Shown here: one piece after another, positions 43,815 to 53,499 of the stretch
Numbering within the stretch: the stretch's first letter is position 1
Layout of the letters: every line of letters starts with the position of its first letter
Assembly (NCBI GenBank): GCA_026388655.1
Contig: JAPLJI010000054.1
Coordinates: forward strand, 1 to 62,581
DNA from: Pseudomonadota bacterium
GTDB taxonomy: Bacteria; Desulfobacterota; JAPLJL01
Reading direction: 5' to 3'
Length of the DNA: 62,581 bases
Program-made: the position numbers and the translations under genes
Notes under the pieces: generated by a model
Database searches by the model: none
Told to the model about the DNA's origin: nothing
Seen by the model: the letters and a program-made list of their open reading frames with translations, nothing else

Positions 43815-45898
43815 GCAAGGAAAAAGAAAAGAAACCGCAGGCCCGGGGCACCCGGGCCCGGCAGGAATTCGTCTCCGAGGCCGAAGAGGTCATCGAGAAG
43901 ATTTTCCAGAACCTGATCGTACTCGAGGACGGCGCCAAGAGCAGGGAGATCAACCCGGATACCCTGAACGAAATCTTCCGGGGCGCCCACTCCCTGAAAG
44001 GCATCGCCGGGATGTTTGGCCTGGAGGGGGTTTCCCAGCTGTCCCACAGCCTGGAAGATCTTCTCGACCGGCTCCGGATGGGCAAGGTGGAACTCTCCCC
44101 GGAGCTGCTCGAGCATCTTTACCAGGGCATGAATACCCTGAAAACCCTGGTCGATGGGATCGGCAAAGGCCAGGAGGAAGACAAGCTCGCGGCCGAAAAA
44201 ATGGTGGCCCGGATCAACCAGCTCCTGCGCTCCCAGAGCCAGGCTTCCGCGGCTTCCCCCTTCTCGAGCGTGGGCCTCGACCCCAACCTCTTCAAGAGCC
44301 TGACCGAATACGAGGAACATCGCCTGGCGGAGAACGTCCGGAAGGGCGTCCCCCTCTTCCGGATCCACACCGTTTTCCCCATCACCACCTTCGACCAGGA
44401 TCTCACCGCCGTCAACCAGGATCTCAAGAAGGTCGGGGAAATCATCACCACTCTCCCGAGCAGCCAGCCCGGGCGGGAGGACGAAATCGTCTTCGACTTG
44501 ATTGTCGGCTGTCAGAAGGGCGTCGAGAGTATCCTGGCGGCGGCGGGTGATCGTGCGGGCGTGACCGTCGAGCCGATCCCGGCGGGGGGAAAAACCGAGG
44601 CCCCGGCCCCCGGCCCGGCCCCCGGCCCGGCCCCGGAGGAACCCAAGCCCCGGGAAGGGGAAGGGGCGGAGGAAAGTTTAAAAAGCGTCAGCCAGACGGT
44701 CCGGGTGGATATCAGCAAACTGGACCGGATCATCGCCATCGTCGGCGAGCTGGTGCTTTCCCAGGCCGAGATCCAGCGTCTGGCCGAACACCTCCGGGGC
44801 CAGAAAGGCCTGGAGGAACTCGCCCGGGAGCTTTTCCGGGCCAACCGCCTCCTGGAACGGAAAGTCTCCGAGCTCCAGCAGGGCATTATGGAGGCCCGGA
44901 TGGTTCCGCTCCGGCAGCTCTTTGACCGCCTGGCCCGGGTGGTGCGGCAGATCTGCCGGCAGGCCCACAAGGAGGTCGACCTGGAGATCTTCGGGGCGGA
45001 CACCGAACTCGACAAGCTGATCGTCGAGGAACTCGGTGACCCCCTGATGCACATCATCCGGAATTCCCTGGACCATGGGATCGAATCCCCGGAGGAGCGG
45101 GAAAAGGCCGGGAAAAACCCCCGGGGCCGGATCACCCTGAATGCCTTCTCCGTCGGGAGTCACGTGGTGGTGGAGGTGGAGGACGACGGCCGCGGAATCA
45201 ACTGGAAGCGGGTGAAGGAAAAGGCCCACGAGTTAAAGCTCCTGGAACCCGGGATCGAGCTTTCCCCCGAAGACGCCACCAGCCTCCTTTTCCTGCCGGG
45301 GTTCAGCACCAGCACCAAGGTCACCTCCCTTTCCGGCCGGGGGGTCGGGCTGGACGTGGTCAAGCGCAATATCACCCGGATCTCCGGGATGATCGAGCTC
45401 GAGAGCGAAGCCGGGATGGGAACCCTGTTCCAAATCACCCTGCCCATCACCCTGGCTATCATCCGGGTGCTCCTGGTCGAAATCTCCGGCCGGATCTACG
45501 CCATTCCCCTGACCTCGATCCAGGAAAACCTGGCTATTCTGCAGAACGAGATCCGCACCGTGGAAGGGAAAGAAGTGATCCCGCTCCGGGACAAGACCCT
45601 GCCCCTGATCCGCCTGGAACGGCTTTTCCGGCTCCCGGCCCCGGCCGCCCCGAGTGAAAACGGGAACCGGCTCTACGTGGTGGTGGTGGGATTGGCCGAG
45701 CGCCGGATCGGAATTCTCGCCGGAAACCTCGTCGGCCAGCAGGACGTGGTCATCAAGCCCCTGGGCAAACTGGCCGAAATCGTCCCCGGGATTGCCGGGG
45801 CGGCGGACCTGGGCAGTCATAAAACCATTTTGATCCTGGATGTAGGCGCCTTGATCGAGGAATCCACCCGGGCCAGCGGCACGGTGGGGATCAAATAA
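43811..45898 (+). CDS. cheA: CheA histidine kinase
   Basis: 695 residues. An N-terminal Hpt domain has IFRGAHSLKGIAGM (phospho-His60). A Pro/Ala/Gly linker (about 260-280) leads to the dimerisation domain, the ATPase (HIIRNSLDHGIE; VEDDGRGINW; LSGRGVGLDVV), and a C-terminal CheW-like domain (PITLAIIRVLLVEISGRIYA). No separate P2 domain is obvious; the region from 150 to 255 has a CheA-like P2 or FimL-type helical domain. It would phosphorylate CheY at 43422 and CheB. Confidence 0.95.
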   Translation: MSKEKEKKPQARGTRARQEFVSEAEEVIEKIFQNLIVLEDGAKSREINPDTLNEIFRGAHSLKGIAGMFGLEGVSQLSHSLEDLLDRLRMGKVELSPELLEHLYQGMNTLKTLVDGIGKGQEEDKLAAEKMVARINQLLRSQSQASAASPFSSVGLDPNLFKSLTEYEEHRLAENVRKGVPLFRIHTVFPITTFDQDLTAVNQDLKKVGEIITTLPSSQPGREDEIVFDLIVGCQKGVESILAAAGDRAGVTVEPIPAGGKTEAPAPGPAPGPAPEEPKPREGEGAEESLKSVSQTVRVDISKLDRIIAIVGELVLSQAEIQRLAEHLRGQKGLEELARELFRANRLLERKVSELQQGIMEARMVPLRQLFDRLARVVRQICRQAHKEVDLEIFGADTELDKLIVEELGDPLMHIIRNSLDHGIESPEEREKAGKNPRGRITLNAFSVGSHVVVEVEDDGRGINWKRVKEKAHELKLLEPGIELSPEDATSLLFLPGFSTSTKVTSLSGRGVGLDVVKRNITRISGMIELESEAGMGTLFQITLPITLAIIRVLLVEISGRIYAIPLTSIQENLAILQNEIRTVEGKEVIPLRDKTLPLIRLERLFRLPAPAAPSENGNRLYVVVVGLAERRIGILAGNLVGQQDVVIKPLGKLAEIVPGIAGAADLGSHKTILILDVGALIEESTRASGTVGIK

Positions 45899-45900
45899 AC

Positions 45901-46707
45901 ATGTACCGCGAATTCTACCAGCTCCGGGAGAAACCCTTCGGCAAAACGCCCGACCCCCGTTTCCTTTACCTTTCCCAACAGCACGAGGAAGCCCTGGCCC
46001 GACTCCGGTTCGCGGTCGAGGAGCGGGAGTTCATGGTTCTGACCGGCGAAATCGGGAGCGGTAAAACCACCCTCTCCCGGGCGCTGATCGACTCGGTGGG
46101 ACCGGAAGTCAAGCTCGTGCTCCTCTACAACCCGCGCCTTTCCCCCACCCAGCTCCTCCGCTCCCTCATCCAGAGCCTGGGCGGCCAACCCCGTTCGAAC
46201 CGGAACGACCTCTGGGAGGAACTCTCCGATCTGCTCTTCGAGCTTTTCGAAGCCGGGAAGCAGGCGGTCCTGATCGTGGACGAGGCCCAGTTGATCCCCG
46301 AGAAAGCCACCCTGGATGAACTGCGCCTGATCACCAATTTTCAGCTGGATGACTTGAACCTCCTGACCCTGATCCTGCTCGGACAGCCGGAGCTCCGGGA
46401 GCGCCTGCGCCGTCCCGGCTATCGGGCCCTCTTCCAGCGGGTGGGTCTCCGCTACCACCTCGGGCCCCTGAATCAGGAGGAAACCGGAAAATATCTGCGC
46501 CATCGCCTTCGGGTGGCCGGTCGGGAGCAGGAACTCTTTAACCCCGGGGCGGTAGAAAGGATTTATGCCTACTCCCAGGGCCTGCCTCGCCTGATCAATA
46601 ACCTGGCGGCCAGCGCCCTCCTCGAGGGCTTCGGCCGGGAGCAGGACCAGATCGGGCCGGAGATCGTGACCGACATCGCCCGGGAGCTGGAACTTAAGGA
46701 GGAATAA
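45901..46707 (+). CDS. ExeA-type AAA ATPase within the che operon
   Basis: 268 residues. Walker A is GEIGSGKTT, Walker B is LIVDEAQLI, and the N-terminal YREFYQLREKPFGKTPDP is the classic ExeA opening. ExeA-like ATPases act in type II secretion or type IV pilus assembly. It lacks a peptidoglycan-binding C-terminal part, so it is short. Its position between CheA and CheW, 2 bases from each neighbour, is odd for a chemosensory operon and suggests the system acts on a secretion or pilus machine. Confidence 0.9.
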   Translation: MYREFYQLREKPFGKTPDPRFLYLSQQHEEALARLRFAVEEREFMVLTGEIGSGKTTLSRALIDSVGPEVKLVLLYNPRLSPTQLLRSLIQSLGGQPRSNRNDLWEELSDLLFELFEAGKQAVLIVDEAQLIPEKATLDELRLITNFQLDDLNLLTLILLGQPELRERLRRPGYRALFQRVGLRYHLGPLNQEETGKYLRHRLRVAGREQELFNPGAVERIYAYSQGLPRLINNLAASALLEGFGREQDQIGPEIVTDIARELELKEE

Positions 46708-46709
46708 CC

Positions 46710-47450
46710 GTGGATCTTGTCCGAGCCCGGGAAAAGGCCAAAGCCGCGCGAAAAAAAATCTCCGAGACCCCGGCGCCGGCACCGGAGACCTTGACCCCGC
46801 CGGCGCCCGCGGCCCCCGCCGCTCCCCCGGAGGAAACCCCCGCCCAAGGCGGGGCGGCCCCGGCCGGCGCCCCCGCCGCCGAGGCGGAAAAACCACCCCG
46901 GGAAATCCAGGTGACGGTGGAAACGCCGGCCCTGACCGCCCCCCCGACCCCCACGGAGGAGAAACCGGCCGAGCCCGAAGAAATCTACGAGCTCCTCGGC
47001 TTCACCCTCGGCCGCGAGGAATACGGGATTGAGATCCAGTGGGTAGAGGAAATCATCAAACCGCGCCCCCTGACCGAGGTGCCCCGGGCCCCGGATTATG
47101 TCCCCGGGATCATTTCCCTCCGGGGCAAAATCATCCCCATCCTCGAGCTGGGGCGCCGCCTCCGCCTGCCCGCGGCGGGCGAACCCCGCCCGGGGAAGTC
47201 GGCCGCCCCGGACCCCGCCCGGGTCATCGTGGTCTCCGACCCCGAATCCAAACAGCCTTTCGGCCTCGCGGTCGGGGAGGTCACCGAGGTGATCCGCTTG
47301 CCCCTCAAGGAGCTCGAGCCCCCGCCGCCGACGGTGGGAGGGGAAGCCAGCTTCATCACCGGGGTCGGCTGGGTGGGGGGAAAAATGATCATCATGCTCA
47401 ACCTGGCTGAGCTTTTGAAACTGGAATCCGCCGGGAGGGTTTCGGAATGA
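46710..47450 (+). CDS. cheW: CheW-domain protein with Pro/Ala-rich N-terminus
   Basis: 246 residues, GTG start. The first 95 residues are low-complexity Pro/Ala/Glu-rich; the CheW fold begins at about 95 (ELLGFTLGREEYGIEIQWVE; VPGIISLRGKIIPILELGRR). The long disordered N-terminus is unusual for an adaptor and could tether or space it in an array. It overlaps the second cheW by 4 bases. Confidence 0.88.
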   Translation: MDLVRAREKAKAARKKISETPAPAPETLTPPAPAAPAAPPEETPAQGGAAPAGAPAAEAEKPPREIQVTVETPALTAPPTPTEEKPAEPEEIYELLGFTLGREEYGIEIQWVEEIIKPRPLTEVPRAPDYVPGIISLRGKIIPILELGRRLRLPAAGEPRPGKSAAPDPARVIVVSDPESKQPFGLAVGEVTEVIRLPLKELEPPPPTVGGEASFITGVGWVGGKMIIMLNLAELLKLESAGRVSE

Positions 47451-47998
47451 AACGCAAGGAAAAATCCGGGGCGCTGCGCCAGAAGTTCCGGCCCGCCGGG
47501 GAAGATCTCGCCCAGCTCGCCCACCTGAAGGTGGAGGGGGAAAACTTCGCCCTGAATATCATGATGATCAAGGAAATCTCCCGCCTGCCCGAGATCACCC
47601 GGATCCCGAAGGCCCCCGATTTTTTCGAGGGGTTCATCAGCCTCCGGGGCGCGGTCATCCCGCTGATCAATTTAAGCCGGCGGCTCGGCCTGGGCGAAGG
47701 CGCCCTTCGGCCGAAATCCCGGGTGGTGATCGTGAAGCTCGAGGGAGAGAATTTCGGCTTGATGGTGGACGAGATCCTGGGGGTGATCCGGATCCCCGCC
47801 GCGGAGATCCTGCCCCCGCCCCGGATGATTCGGGGGAAAATCCCGGATTTTCTGGGCGGGGTGATTCGCCAGGCAGGGGAACTGATCCTGCTCCTCGACC
47901 TGGAAAAGGTCCTGAGCCTGGAAGAAATCAAGGAAATGAAAAAAATGGGAATACCTTTAGGGGGAAAAGATGAAAAAGCCAAGCATCCGGTCCTTTAA
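47447..47998 (+). CDS. cheW: CheW-like adaptor
   Basis: 183 residues with the CheW pattern: LKVEGENFALNIMMIKEISR, FISLRGAVIPLINLSRRLGL, and FGLMVDEILGVIRIP. It is the second of two adaptors in the operon. Its 3' end overlaps the MCP gene by 29 bases in another frame. Confidence 0.9.
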   Translation: MKRKEKSGALRQKFRPAGEDLAQLAHLKVEGENFALNIMMIKEISRLPEITRIPKAPDFFEGFISLRGAVIPLINLSRRLGLGEGALRPKSRVVIVKLEGENFGLMVDEILGVIRIPAAEILPPPRMIRGKIPDFLGGVIRQAGELILLLDLEKVLSLEEIKEMKKMGIPLGGKDEKAKHPVL

Positions 47999-50177
47999 TC
48001 TTAACCTGAAATTAATGCTTTACTTTACCCTTTTGATTATTATCGCGGGAGGGCTTCTCTCCTGGTATTTCCAGGTCCGCTCCCGGGCTATCATGATCAA
48101 TGACATGAAAAAACGCGGCTTCAGCCTGGCGGGAAACCTGGCCTACAACGCCCGTTTCGGGGTGGTGGCCGAGGACCGGATCGTGCTTAAACAGCTGATC
48201 GAGGGGGTACTCGAGGATGAGGATATCCTCCTCGTCGAGATCGCCAACCGGGAAGGCCTGCTGTTGGCCTCCATCTCGAAAATCGAAGGGATGAAAGATT
48301 CCCTGCCCCCCCCGAGCGAGGAATCTTTCCTGGAAGAGGGGGAGAGGCCCCTCACGCTGGCGCACCGGAAAGTCTTTGAAATTTTCGCCCCGGTGGTGAT
48401 CGTCCGGGCCCACGCCGCGGCGTCGGCCTTCACCGATGAACTATCCGGGATGGGGCTGATGGAAAAAACCGGCCCGGGCGCCGGCTCCGCCTCTTCCGCC
48501 CCGGCCGAGGAAAAACCCCAAGCCCAGGCCCCCCAGCACGAGACGGTCTCCCAGGGGCTGGTCCGGATCATCATGACCCCGGAGGGGGTGGAAAAGAAGC
48601 TCCACAAAATTTTCGCCTCCGGAGCGCTTTTTACCATCGGACTGATCCTGGTGCAGCTACTCGTTACCTACCTCTTCATTAATTTCCTCTTTCAACCCTT
48701 GAAATCCCTGGTCGAACTGGCCGAGGAGGTGGCCCAGGGGAACCTGACCCGGAGGGTCGAGGTCCGCTCCAGCGACGAGATCGGGGTGCTGGCCCGGAGT
48801 TTCAACCAGATGATCGAGAGCCTGAACCAGATGGTGCAGAAAATCCGCGCCGCCACCACCCGGGCCACCGAGGTCAGCCGGGAGGTGGGCCGGCTGACCG
48901 CGAGCATCGCCGAGGGCTCCAACACCCAGTCGCAGGGAGTGGAAGAAACCAGCGCCTCCACCAGCGAGATGGAAACCGCCATTCGGGAGATTTCCCAGAA
49001 CACCACCATCCTGGCCTCCACCGCGGAGGAAGGGGCGAGTTCGATCCTGGAGATGAGCACCACCATCGAGGAAGTGGCCCAGTCCATCGAACATCTCTTC
49101 CGGGTGGTGGAGGAAACCTCGGGGTCGATCACCCAGATGGACCTCTCGATCAAGCAGGTAGCCGAGAGCTCTCGCTCGCTTTCCCGGCTGGCCGAGGAAA
49201 CCGCCACCGCGATCGAAGAGATGGACAGCTCGATCCGGCAGGTGAAGGAGAGCGTGGGGGAAACCCACCAGGTTTCCGAGCAGATGAGCCACCACGCCGA
49301 GAAGGGCATGAAGGCGGTCCAATCCACCATTGAGGGCATGATGATCATCCGGGAGAGTTCGCAGGGGGCCGCCACCGTCATTTATCAGCTGGGCGAGCGG
49401 GTGCAGGAGATCGGGAAGATCCTGAACGTGATCGAGGAAGTGGCGGACCAGACCAACCTTCTAGCCTTGAACGCCGCGATCATCGCGGCCCAGGCCGGGG
49501 AATACGGTAAGGGATTTGCCGTGGTGGCGGACCAGATCAAATCGCTGGCCGATCGCACCCGGGGTTCCACCAAGGAGATCGCCACCTTGATCAAAGCGGT
49601 CCAGCACGAGGGGAATCGGGCGGTGAAAGCGATCGAGGCCGGAGAAAGCAACGTTGAACGCGGGGTGACGCTCTCCCACGAGGCCGGCGAAGTGCTGAAG
49701 ATGATCCTCTCCAGCAGCCAGGCCACGGTGGACATGGCCCGCCGGATCGCCGAGGCCACCGCCGAACAGGCCCGGGGGTCGCGGCAGGTCGCCGAGGCGG
49801 CCGAGCGGATCACCTCGATGTCGGAGGCGATCACCAAGGCCACCCAGGAGCAGAGCCAAGGCAGCGCCCAGGTGATCCGGGCCGCCGAGAGCTCCCGGGA
49901 GGTGGCCCAGATGGTAAAGAAAACCACCCAGGAACAGGCCAAAGGCAGCCGGACCATTACCGAGGCGGTGGAAAGGATCACCGAGATGGTCCGCTATATT
50001 GACCGGGCCACCCAGGAGCAAAACCAGGGCACCGAGCGGGTGGCCCAGGTGATCCAGCGCATCCGTGAGGTGGTCAGCCAGAACCTGACCCGCATCGCCG
50101 AGATGCAGAACGCGGTCAAGGGCCTGGATCGAGAAATGGAAAGTCTCCACCAGGAAGTGGAAAGATTCCAGCTTTAA
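47970..50177 (+). CDS. Methyl-accepting chemotaxis protein
   Basis: 735 residues. TM1 at about 15-33 and TM2 at about 210-232 flank a ~175-residue periplasmic domain. HAMP follows (about 230-285). The signalling tip reads DQTNLLALNAAIIAAQAGEY then GKGFAVVADQ. In E. coli receptors the corresponding tip is NAAIEAARAGEQGRGF: the Glu and Arg at the CheA/CheW contact are Ile and Gln here. Repeated EQSQGS-type segments may be methylation sites. No C-terminal CheR-binding pentapeptide; it ends VERFQL. Confidence 0.93.
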   Translation: MKKPSIRSFNLNLKLMLYFTLLIIIAGGLLSWYFQVRSRAIMINDMKKRGFSLAGNLAYNARFGVVAEDRIVLKQLIEGVLEDEDILLVEIANREGLLLASISKIEGMKDSLPPPSEESFLEEGERPLTLAHRKVFEIFAPVVIVRAHAAASAFTDELSGMGLMEKTGPGAGSASSAPAEEKPQAQAPQHETVSQGLVRIIMTPEGVEKKLHKIFASGALFTIGLILVQLLVTYLFINFLFQPLKSLVELAEEVAQGNLTRRVEVRSSDEIGVLARSFNQMIESLNQMVQKIRAATTRATEVSREVGRLTASIAEGSNTQSQGVEETSASTSEMETAIREISQNTTILASTAEEGASSILEMSTTIEEVAQSIEHLFRVVEETSGSITQMDLSIKQVAESSRSLSRLAEETATAIEEMDSSIRQVKESVGETHQVSEQMSHHAEKGMKAVQSTIEGMMIIRESSQGAATVIYQLGERVQEIGKILNVIEEVADQTNLLALNAAIIAAQAGEYGKGFAVVADQIKSLADRTRGSTKEIATLIKAVQHEGNRAVKAIEAGESNVERGVTLSHEAGEVLKMILSSSQATVDMARRIAEATAEQARGSRQVAEAAERITSMSEAITKATQEQSQGSAQVIRAAESSREVAQMVKKTTQEQAKGSRTITEAVERITEMVRYIDRATQEQNQGTERVAQVIQRIREVVSQNLTRIAEMQNAVKGLDREMESLHQEVERFQL

Positions 50178-50190
50178 AAAGGAGGGAATG

Positions 50191-51303
50191 ATGATTGTTG
50201 AATGCAGCCAATGTAAAAAACGTTATCGCATAGAGGAGGACAAGATCCCGGCCTCCGGGGCGAAAATCAAATGTAAAAGCTGTGGCACATTGATCATCGT
50301 TCCTCCCCCGGGCCGGCCGGCTCCGCCTCCGCCCCGGGCCGATGCGGCCGCCCCGCCCCCGGGCGCCCCCGCGTTGCCGATTCCCCCGGGGCTCAAGGTT
50401 CTCCTCGCCCTTGCCGATGAGCCCCTCCGGGCCGAACTCCAGCCCCAGCTGGCCGCCCGCAAACTCGAGATCCGGGAAGTACGGGACGGCATTGAGGCCC
50501 TGTTGGAACTCGACCGCAACCCGACCGACCTCGCCCTGATCGGGATCGAACTGCCCCGGATGTTCGGCTTCGAGATTTCCCAGGTCATTCGCCGCGACCC
50601 GCGCCAGGAAGCCCTGAAAATCATCCTGATCGGGGCGGAGCGCGGACCGAAGAAATACCAGCGCCCGGCCGAATCCCTCTCGGGGGCCGATGTCTTCCTG
50701 GAAAGGGATGAGGCCTCCAAGGAATTGATCCCCGCGATTATCAAGCTCTGGGAGAAAAAATCGGGCGTGACCCCGCGTCCGGCTGAAGTCCCCCGCCCTC
50801 CCGCCACTCCGCCTCCACCGAAAGCCGCGCCGGCCCCGGCTCTACCGCCCCCGCCGCCCCTGGTCGAAACCCCCGCGCCCCCGCCTCCGCCTCCCATCGC
50901 CGCCCCCGCTCCCCCCAAGGTCCCGACTCCACCGCCCCCGCCGCCACCCCCTCCACCCCTGGCTGCGCCCCCGGTGGCCGCCCCGGCTCCACCCAAGCCG
51001 GCCCCGGCCCCGCCGGCCGCCAAGCCCCCGGAAGCGCCCGCCGCGGCGGGTTCCCCGGAAGAGGAGAAAGCCAAGCGCCTGGCCCGGATCATCGTTTCCG
51101 ACATTGCCCTTTACAACGCGGACTCGATTAAGGAAGGACTCGAAAAGGGTAATTTCTACGAGCTCCTGAAACGGGACATCGAGGAAAGTTACAAGCTCTT
51201 CAAGGAGAGGGTCCCGGCTCCGGTGCGGGAAGCGCATGATTACCTGAAAGACGCCCTGGAGCAATTGGTCGCAAACAAGAAAAAAGAACTGGGAATACCG
51301 TGA
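50191..51303 (+). CDS. MJ0042 zinc-ribbon / pseudo-receiver protein
   Basis: 370 residues from the ATG at 50191, at better spacing to GGAGGG than the ATG at 50188. An N-terminal MJ0042-type zinc ribbon (CSQCKKRYRIEEDKIP then IKCKSCGT, four Cys). A receiver-like domain follows (about 68-190) but the phospho-Asp position reads LALIGIELP (Gly for Asp) and the Lys motif reads FLERD. Then a long proline-rich linker and a C-terminal helical tail (DIALYNADSIKEGLEKGNFY). This looks like a phosphorylation-independent signalling or scaffold protein. Confidence 0.82.
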   Translation: MIVECSQCKKRYRIEEDKIPASGAKIKCKSCGTLIIVPPPGRPAPPPPRADAAAPPPGAPALPIPPGLKVLLALADEPLRAELQPQLAARKLEIREVRDGIEALLELDRNPTDLALIGIELPRMFGFEISQVIRRDPRQEALKIILIGAERGPKKYQRPAESLSGADVFLERDEASKELIPAIIKLWEKKSGVTPRPAEVPRPPATPPPPKAAPAPALPPPPPLVETPAPPPPPPIAAPAPPKVPTPPPPPPPPPPLAAPPVAAPAPPKPAPAPPAAKPPEAPAAAGSPEEEKAKRLARIIVSDIALYNADSIKEGLEKGNFYELLKRDIEESYKLFKERVPAPVREAHDYLKDALEQLVANKKKELGIP

Positions 51304-53408
51304 TGAGTTCCGCCCTGGAAACCAACGGCAAAAGCCGTCCCGGGTTCGCCGATCTTCCGGAAGAAGAGCGCCGGAAGAAAATTGAAAGCCTGACCGGGAC
51401 TTTCGCTAACCTCGACGCCTTCCGGTTCCCGGAAATCCTGTCCCTGCTTTCCGAGGGGATCGGGGATTCCTCCTGGCGGGTCCGCAAGGCCGCGGTCGAG
51501 GTCTTTTTAAGCTTCCCGGAACCGTCTTCCCGGGACCGGGCCCTCGGGCAGGCGCTCCGCTCGGAAGATAACGCCGGGAAACGCAACTCGGCCATCGAGA
51601 TCTTCGTCCGCCTGGGCCGGAAGGCCCTGCCCGAAATCGAGAAGCTCTCCCGGGATCAGGACCCGGAGGTGCGGAAATTCGCGATGGAGATCCTGGGAGA
51701 GATCGGGGGCAAAGATGTTTTCCCCCTGCTCGTCTCCTCCCTCTCCGATCCGGACGAAAACAGCCGGATGGCGGCGGTGGAAGCCCTGGGCAAGATCGGA
51801 ACGGAAACGGCGGTCGCGCCCCTGATCAAAAGCCTGGGGTCCTCGCCCGGGGTGAACTTCCTGATCTTCCAGTCCCTGAAGGAACTGGGGGTCCGCGGGG
51901 CCTGCCTGCCGGTCGAACCGCTTTCCCCCCGCTTGGAAGACCCCACCCTGCGCGAGGTGGCGCTGGCCACCCTGGGCGCGAGCCGCAACCCGGAGGCCCT
52001 GCCGGTCCTGATCCGGAAAATCCGGGAGGGGAGCTCCCGGCACAAAGAAAAGGCCCTCCTGGCCATTTCGGAACTCCTGAATTCCCAGTCCGAGCTCGAG
52101 CTTTCCCCCTCCGACCTGAGCGCGGGGGAAATCATCCCGCTCCTCCAAAGTCCCAAGGACCAGACCCGCCTGGCCGCCATCCGGATTATCTCCCGGGTCC
52201 GCGCCCCCGAGGTTCTGGAAACCCTTTTTCCCCTGTTCGTCTCCGGCTCCGAGGAGGAGCAGCGCCTGGCCCGCGCCGGAATCTCCCGGCTCGGGGCGGA
52301 GTCCCTGGCCAGCCTGATCCGCCGCTATCCGAAGCTGAAAGAGGAAGAACGGTCCCGGGTCCTGGAGCTCCTGGGCCATTTTGACAGCGGGGGCAACTCC
52401 GCCTTCGATGCCCAGCGGGAGAAACTGATCCGGAACACCCTCACCGCTCCCGGCCTGGGCGGGAAGGAAAAAATCGAGGCCGCCCTGGCCGCCGGACGCC
52501 TGGGACTCGCCGGGATGATCCCGGAGCTCACCCATCTGCTCGACGAGATCGAAAGCGAGCTTTCCGCTGCGGCCCTTTCCGCCCTGAGGCTGCTTTCGGA
52601 AAGGAATAAAGCCAAAGTGGTCCAGGAGGTTTTATGCCGGCTCAAGGACGGCTCGGAATGCGTCCAGCGCAACTCGATTATCCTGATGGGCGAGATCCAG
52701 GCCGGGGAAGCCCTGGGAGAGGTGATCCTGGCCCTCAAGGCCGAATCGCCGGCGGTGCGGGAAGCCGCCGCCATCACCCTGGCGGAGCTGCAGGCCCCCG
52801 CAGCCGCGGAAAACCTGATTCTCTCCCTGGCCGATGAGGATTCCCGGGTCCGGGTCGCCGCGGCCCGGGCTCTGGGCCAGCTCGGCCAGGAAAATTCCCT
52901 CGAGCCGCTTCTCCACGCCCTCCGGGACGAGGATCTCTGGGCGCGGACCAGCGTGGTCGAGGCCCTGGGTCGGATCGGCCGGGGCGATGCGCGGGTCATC
53001 GCGGCCCTCTCCCAGGAACTGGAAAAGGGCGAAGGCCCGGTCGCGGAAGCCGCCGTCCGGGCCCTGGCCGGGAGCGGGGATAAAAATGTTCGGCCCGCGC
53101 TGTTGCAGGCTCTCCGCGCCGCTGACCCCGAGGTGATCGTGGCGGCGGTGGAATCCCTCACCCCGTTCCGGGAGGGGGAGGTCTCCCGGGAGTTGCTGCT
53201 CCACCTGCTCTCCCATCCAGCGTTCAACGTCCGGCTGCGCCTGGTCCAGGCCTTGAAAGAGCTGGCCATCCGCAAGGATCCTTCCATCTCCCGGGCCCTG
53301 CAGGAAAGACTCGAGGTCGAGGAAGATCCCCTGGTGCGGGAGACCGTCCTGGCCCTCCTCCGGGGATCCAAGGGGGAGGCCCGGTTTCCGGACCAGCTCC
53401 AGCTCTAG
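51303..53408 (+). CDS. HEAT-repeat protein in the che operon
   Basis: 701 residues. The ATG at 51303 overlaps the previous stop (TGATG). Almost the whole protein is about 15-18 HEAT/PBS-lyase-type repeats of about 31-38 residues (for example DPDENSRMAAVEALGKIGTE; DEDSRVRVAAARALGQLGQE). No signal peptide. HEAT proteins are binding scaffolds. No role in chemosensory arrays is established for a protein like this; the context suggests it organises or reads out the system. Confidence 0.9.
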   Translation: MSSALETNGKSRPGFADLPEEERRKKIESLTGTFANLDAFRFPEILSLLSEGIGDSSWRVRKAAVEVFLSFPEPSSRDRALGQALRSEDNAGKRNSAIEIFVRLGRKALPEIEKLSRDQDPEVRKFAMEILGEIGGKDVFPLLVSSLSDPDENSRMAAVEALGKIGTETAVAPLIKSLGSSPGVNFLIFQSLKELGVRGACLPVEPLSPRLEDPTLREVALATLGASRNPEALPVLIRKIREGSSRHKEKALLAISELLNSQSELELSPSDLSAGEIIPLLQSPKDQTRLAAIRIISRVRAPEVLETLFPLFVSGSEEEQRLARAGISRLGAESLASLIRRYPKLKEEERSRVLELLGHFDSGGNSAFDAQREKLIRNTLTAPGLGGKEKIEAALAAGRLGLAGMIPELTHLLDEIESELSAAALSALRLLSERNKAKVVQEVLCRLKDGSECVQRNSIILMGEIQAGEALGEVILALKAESPAVREAAAITLAELQAPAAAENLILSLADEDSRVRVAAARALGQLGQENSLEPLLHALRDEDLWARTSVVEALGRIGRGDARVIAALSQELEKGEGPVAEAAVRALAGSGDKNVRPALLQALRAADPEVIVAAVESLTPFREGEVSRELLLHLLSHPAFNVRLRLVQALKELAIRKDPSISRALQERLEVEEDPLVRETVLALLRGSKGEARFPDQLQL

Positions 53409-53499
53409 TCAGAGAACCCATGACCCGGATTACCCGGATTTTCAGGGATTTTGCTCGGATCTGTCCGTGGAAATCCTGGCAGAAAAAGGAATTTCTAAA

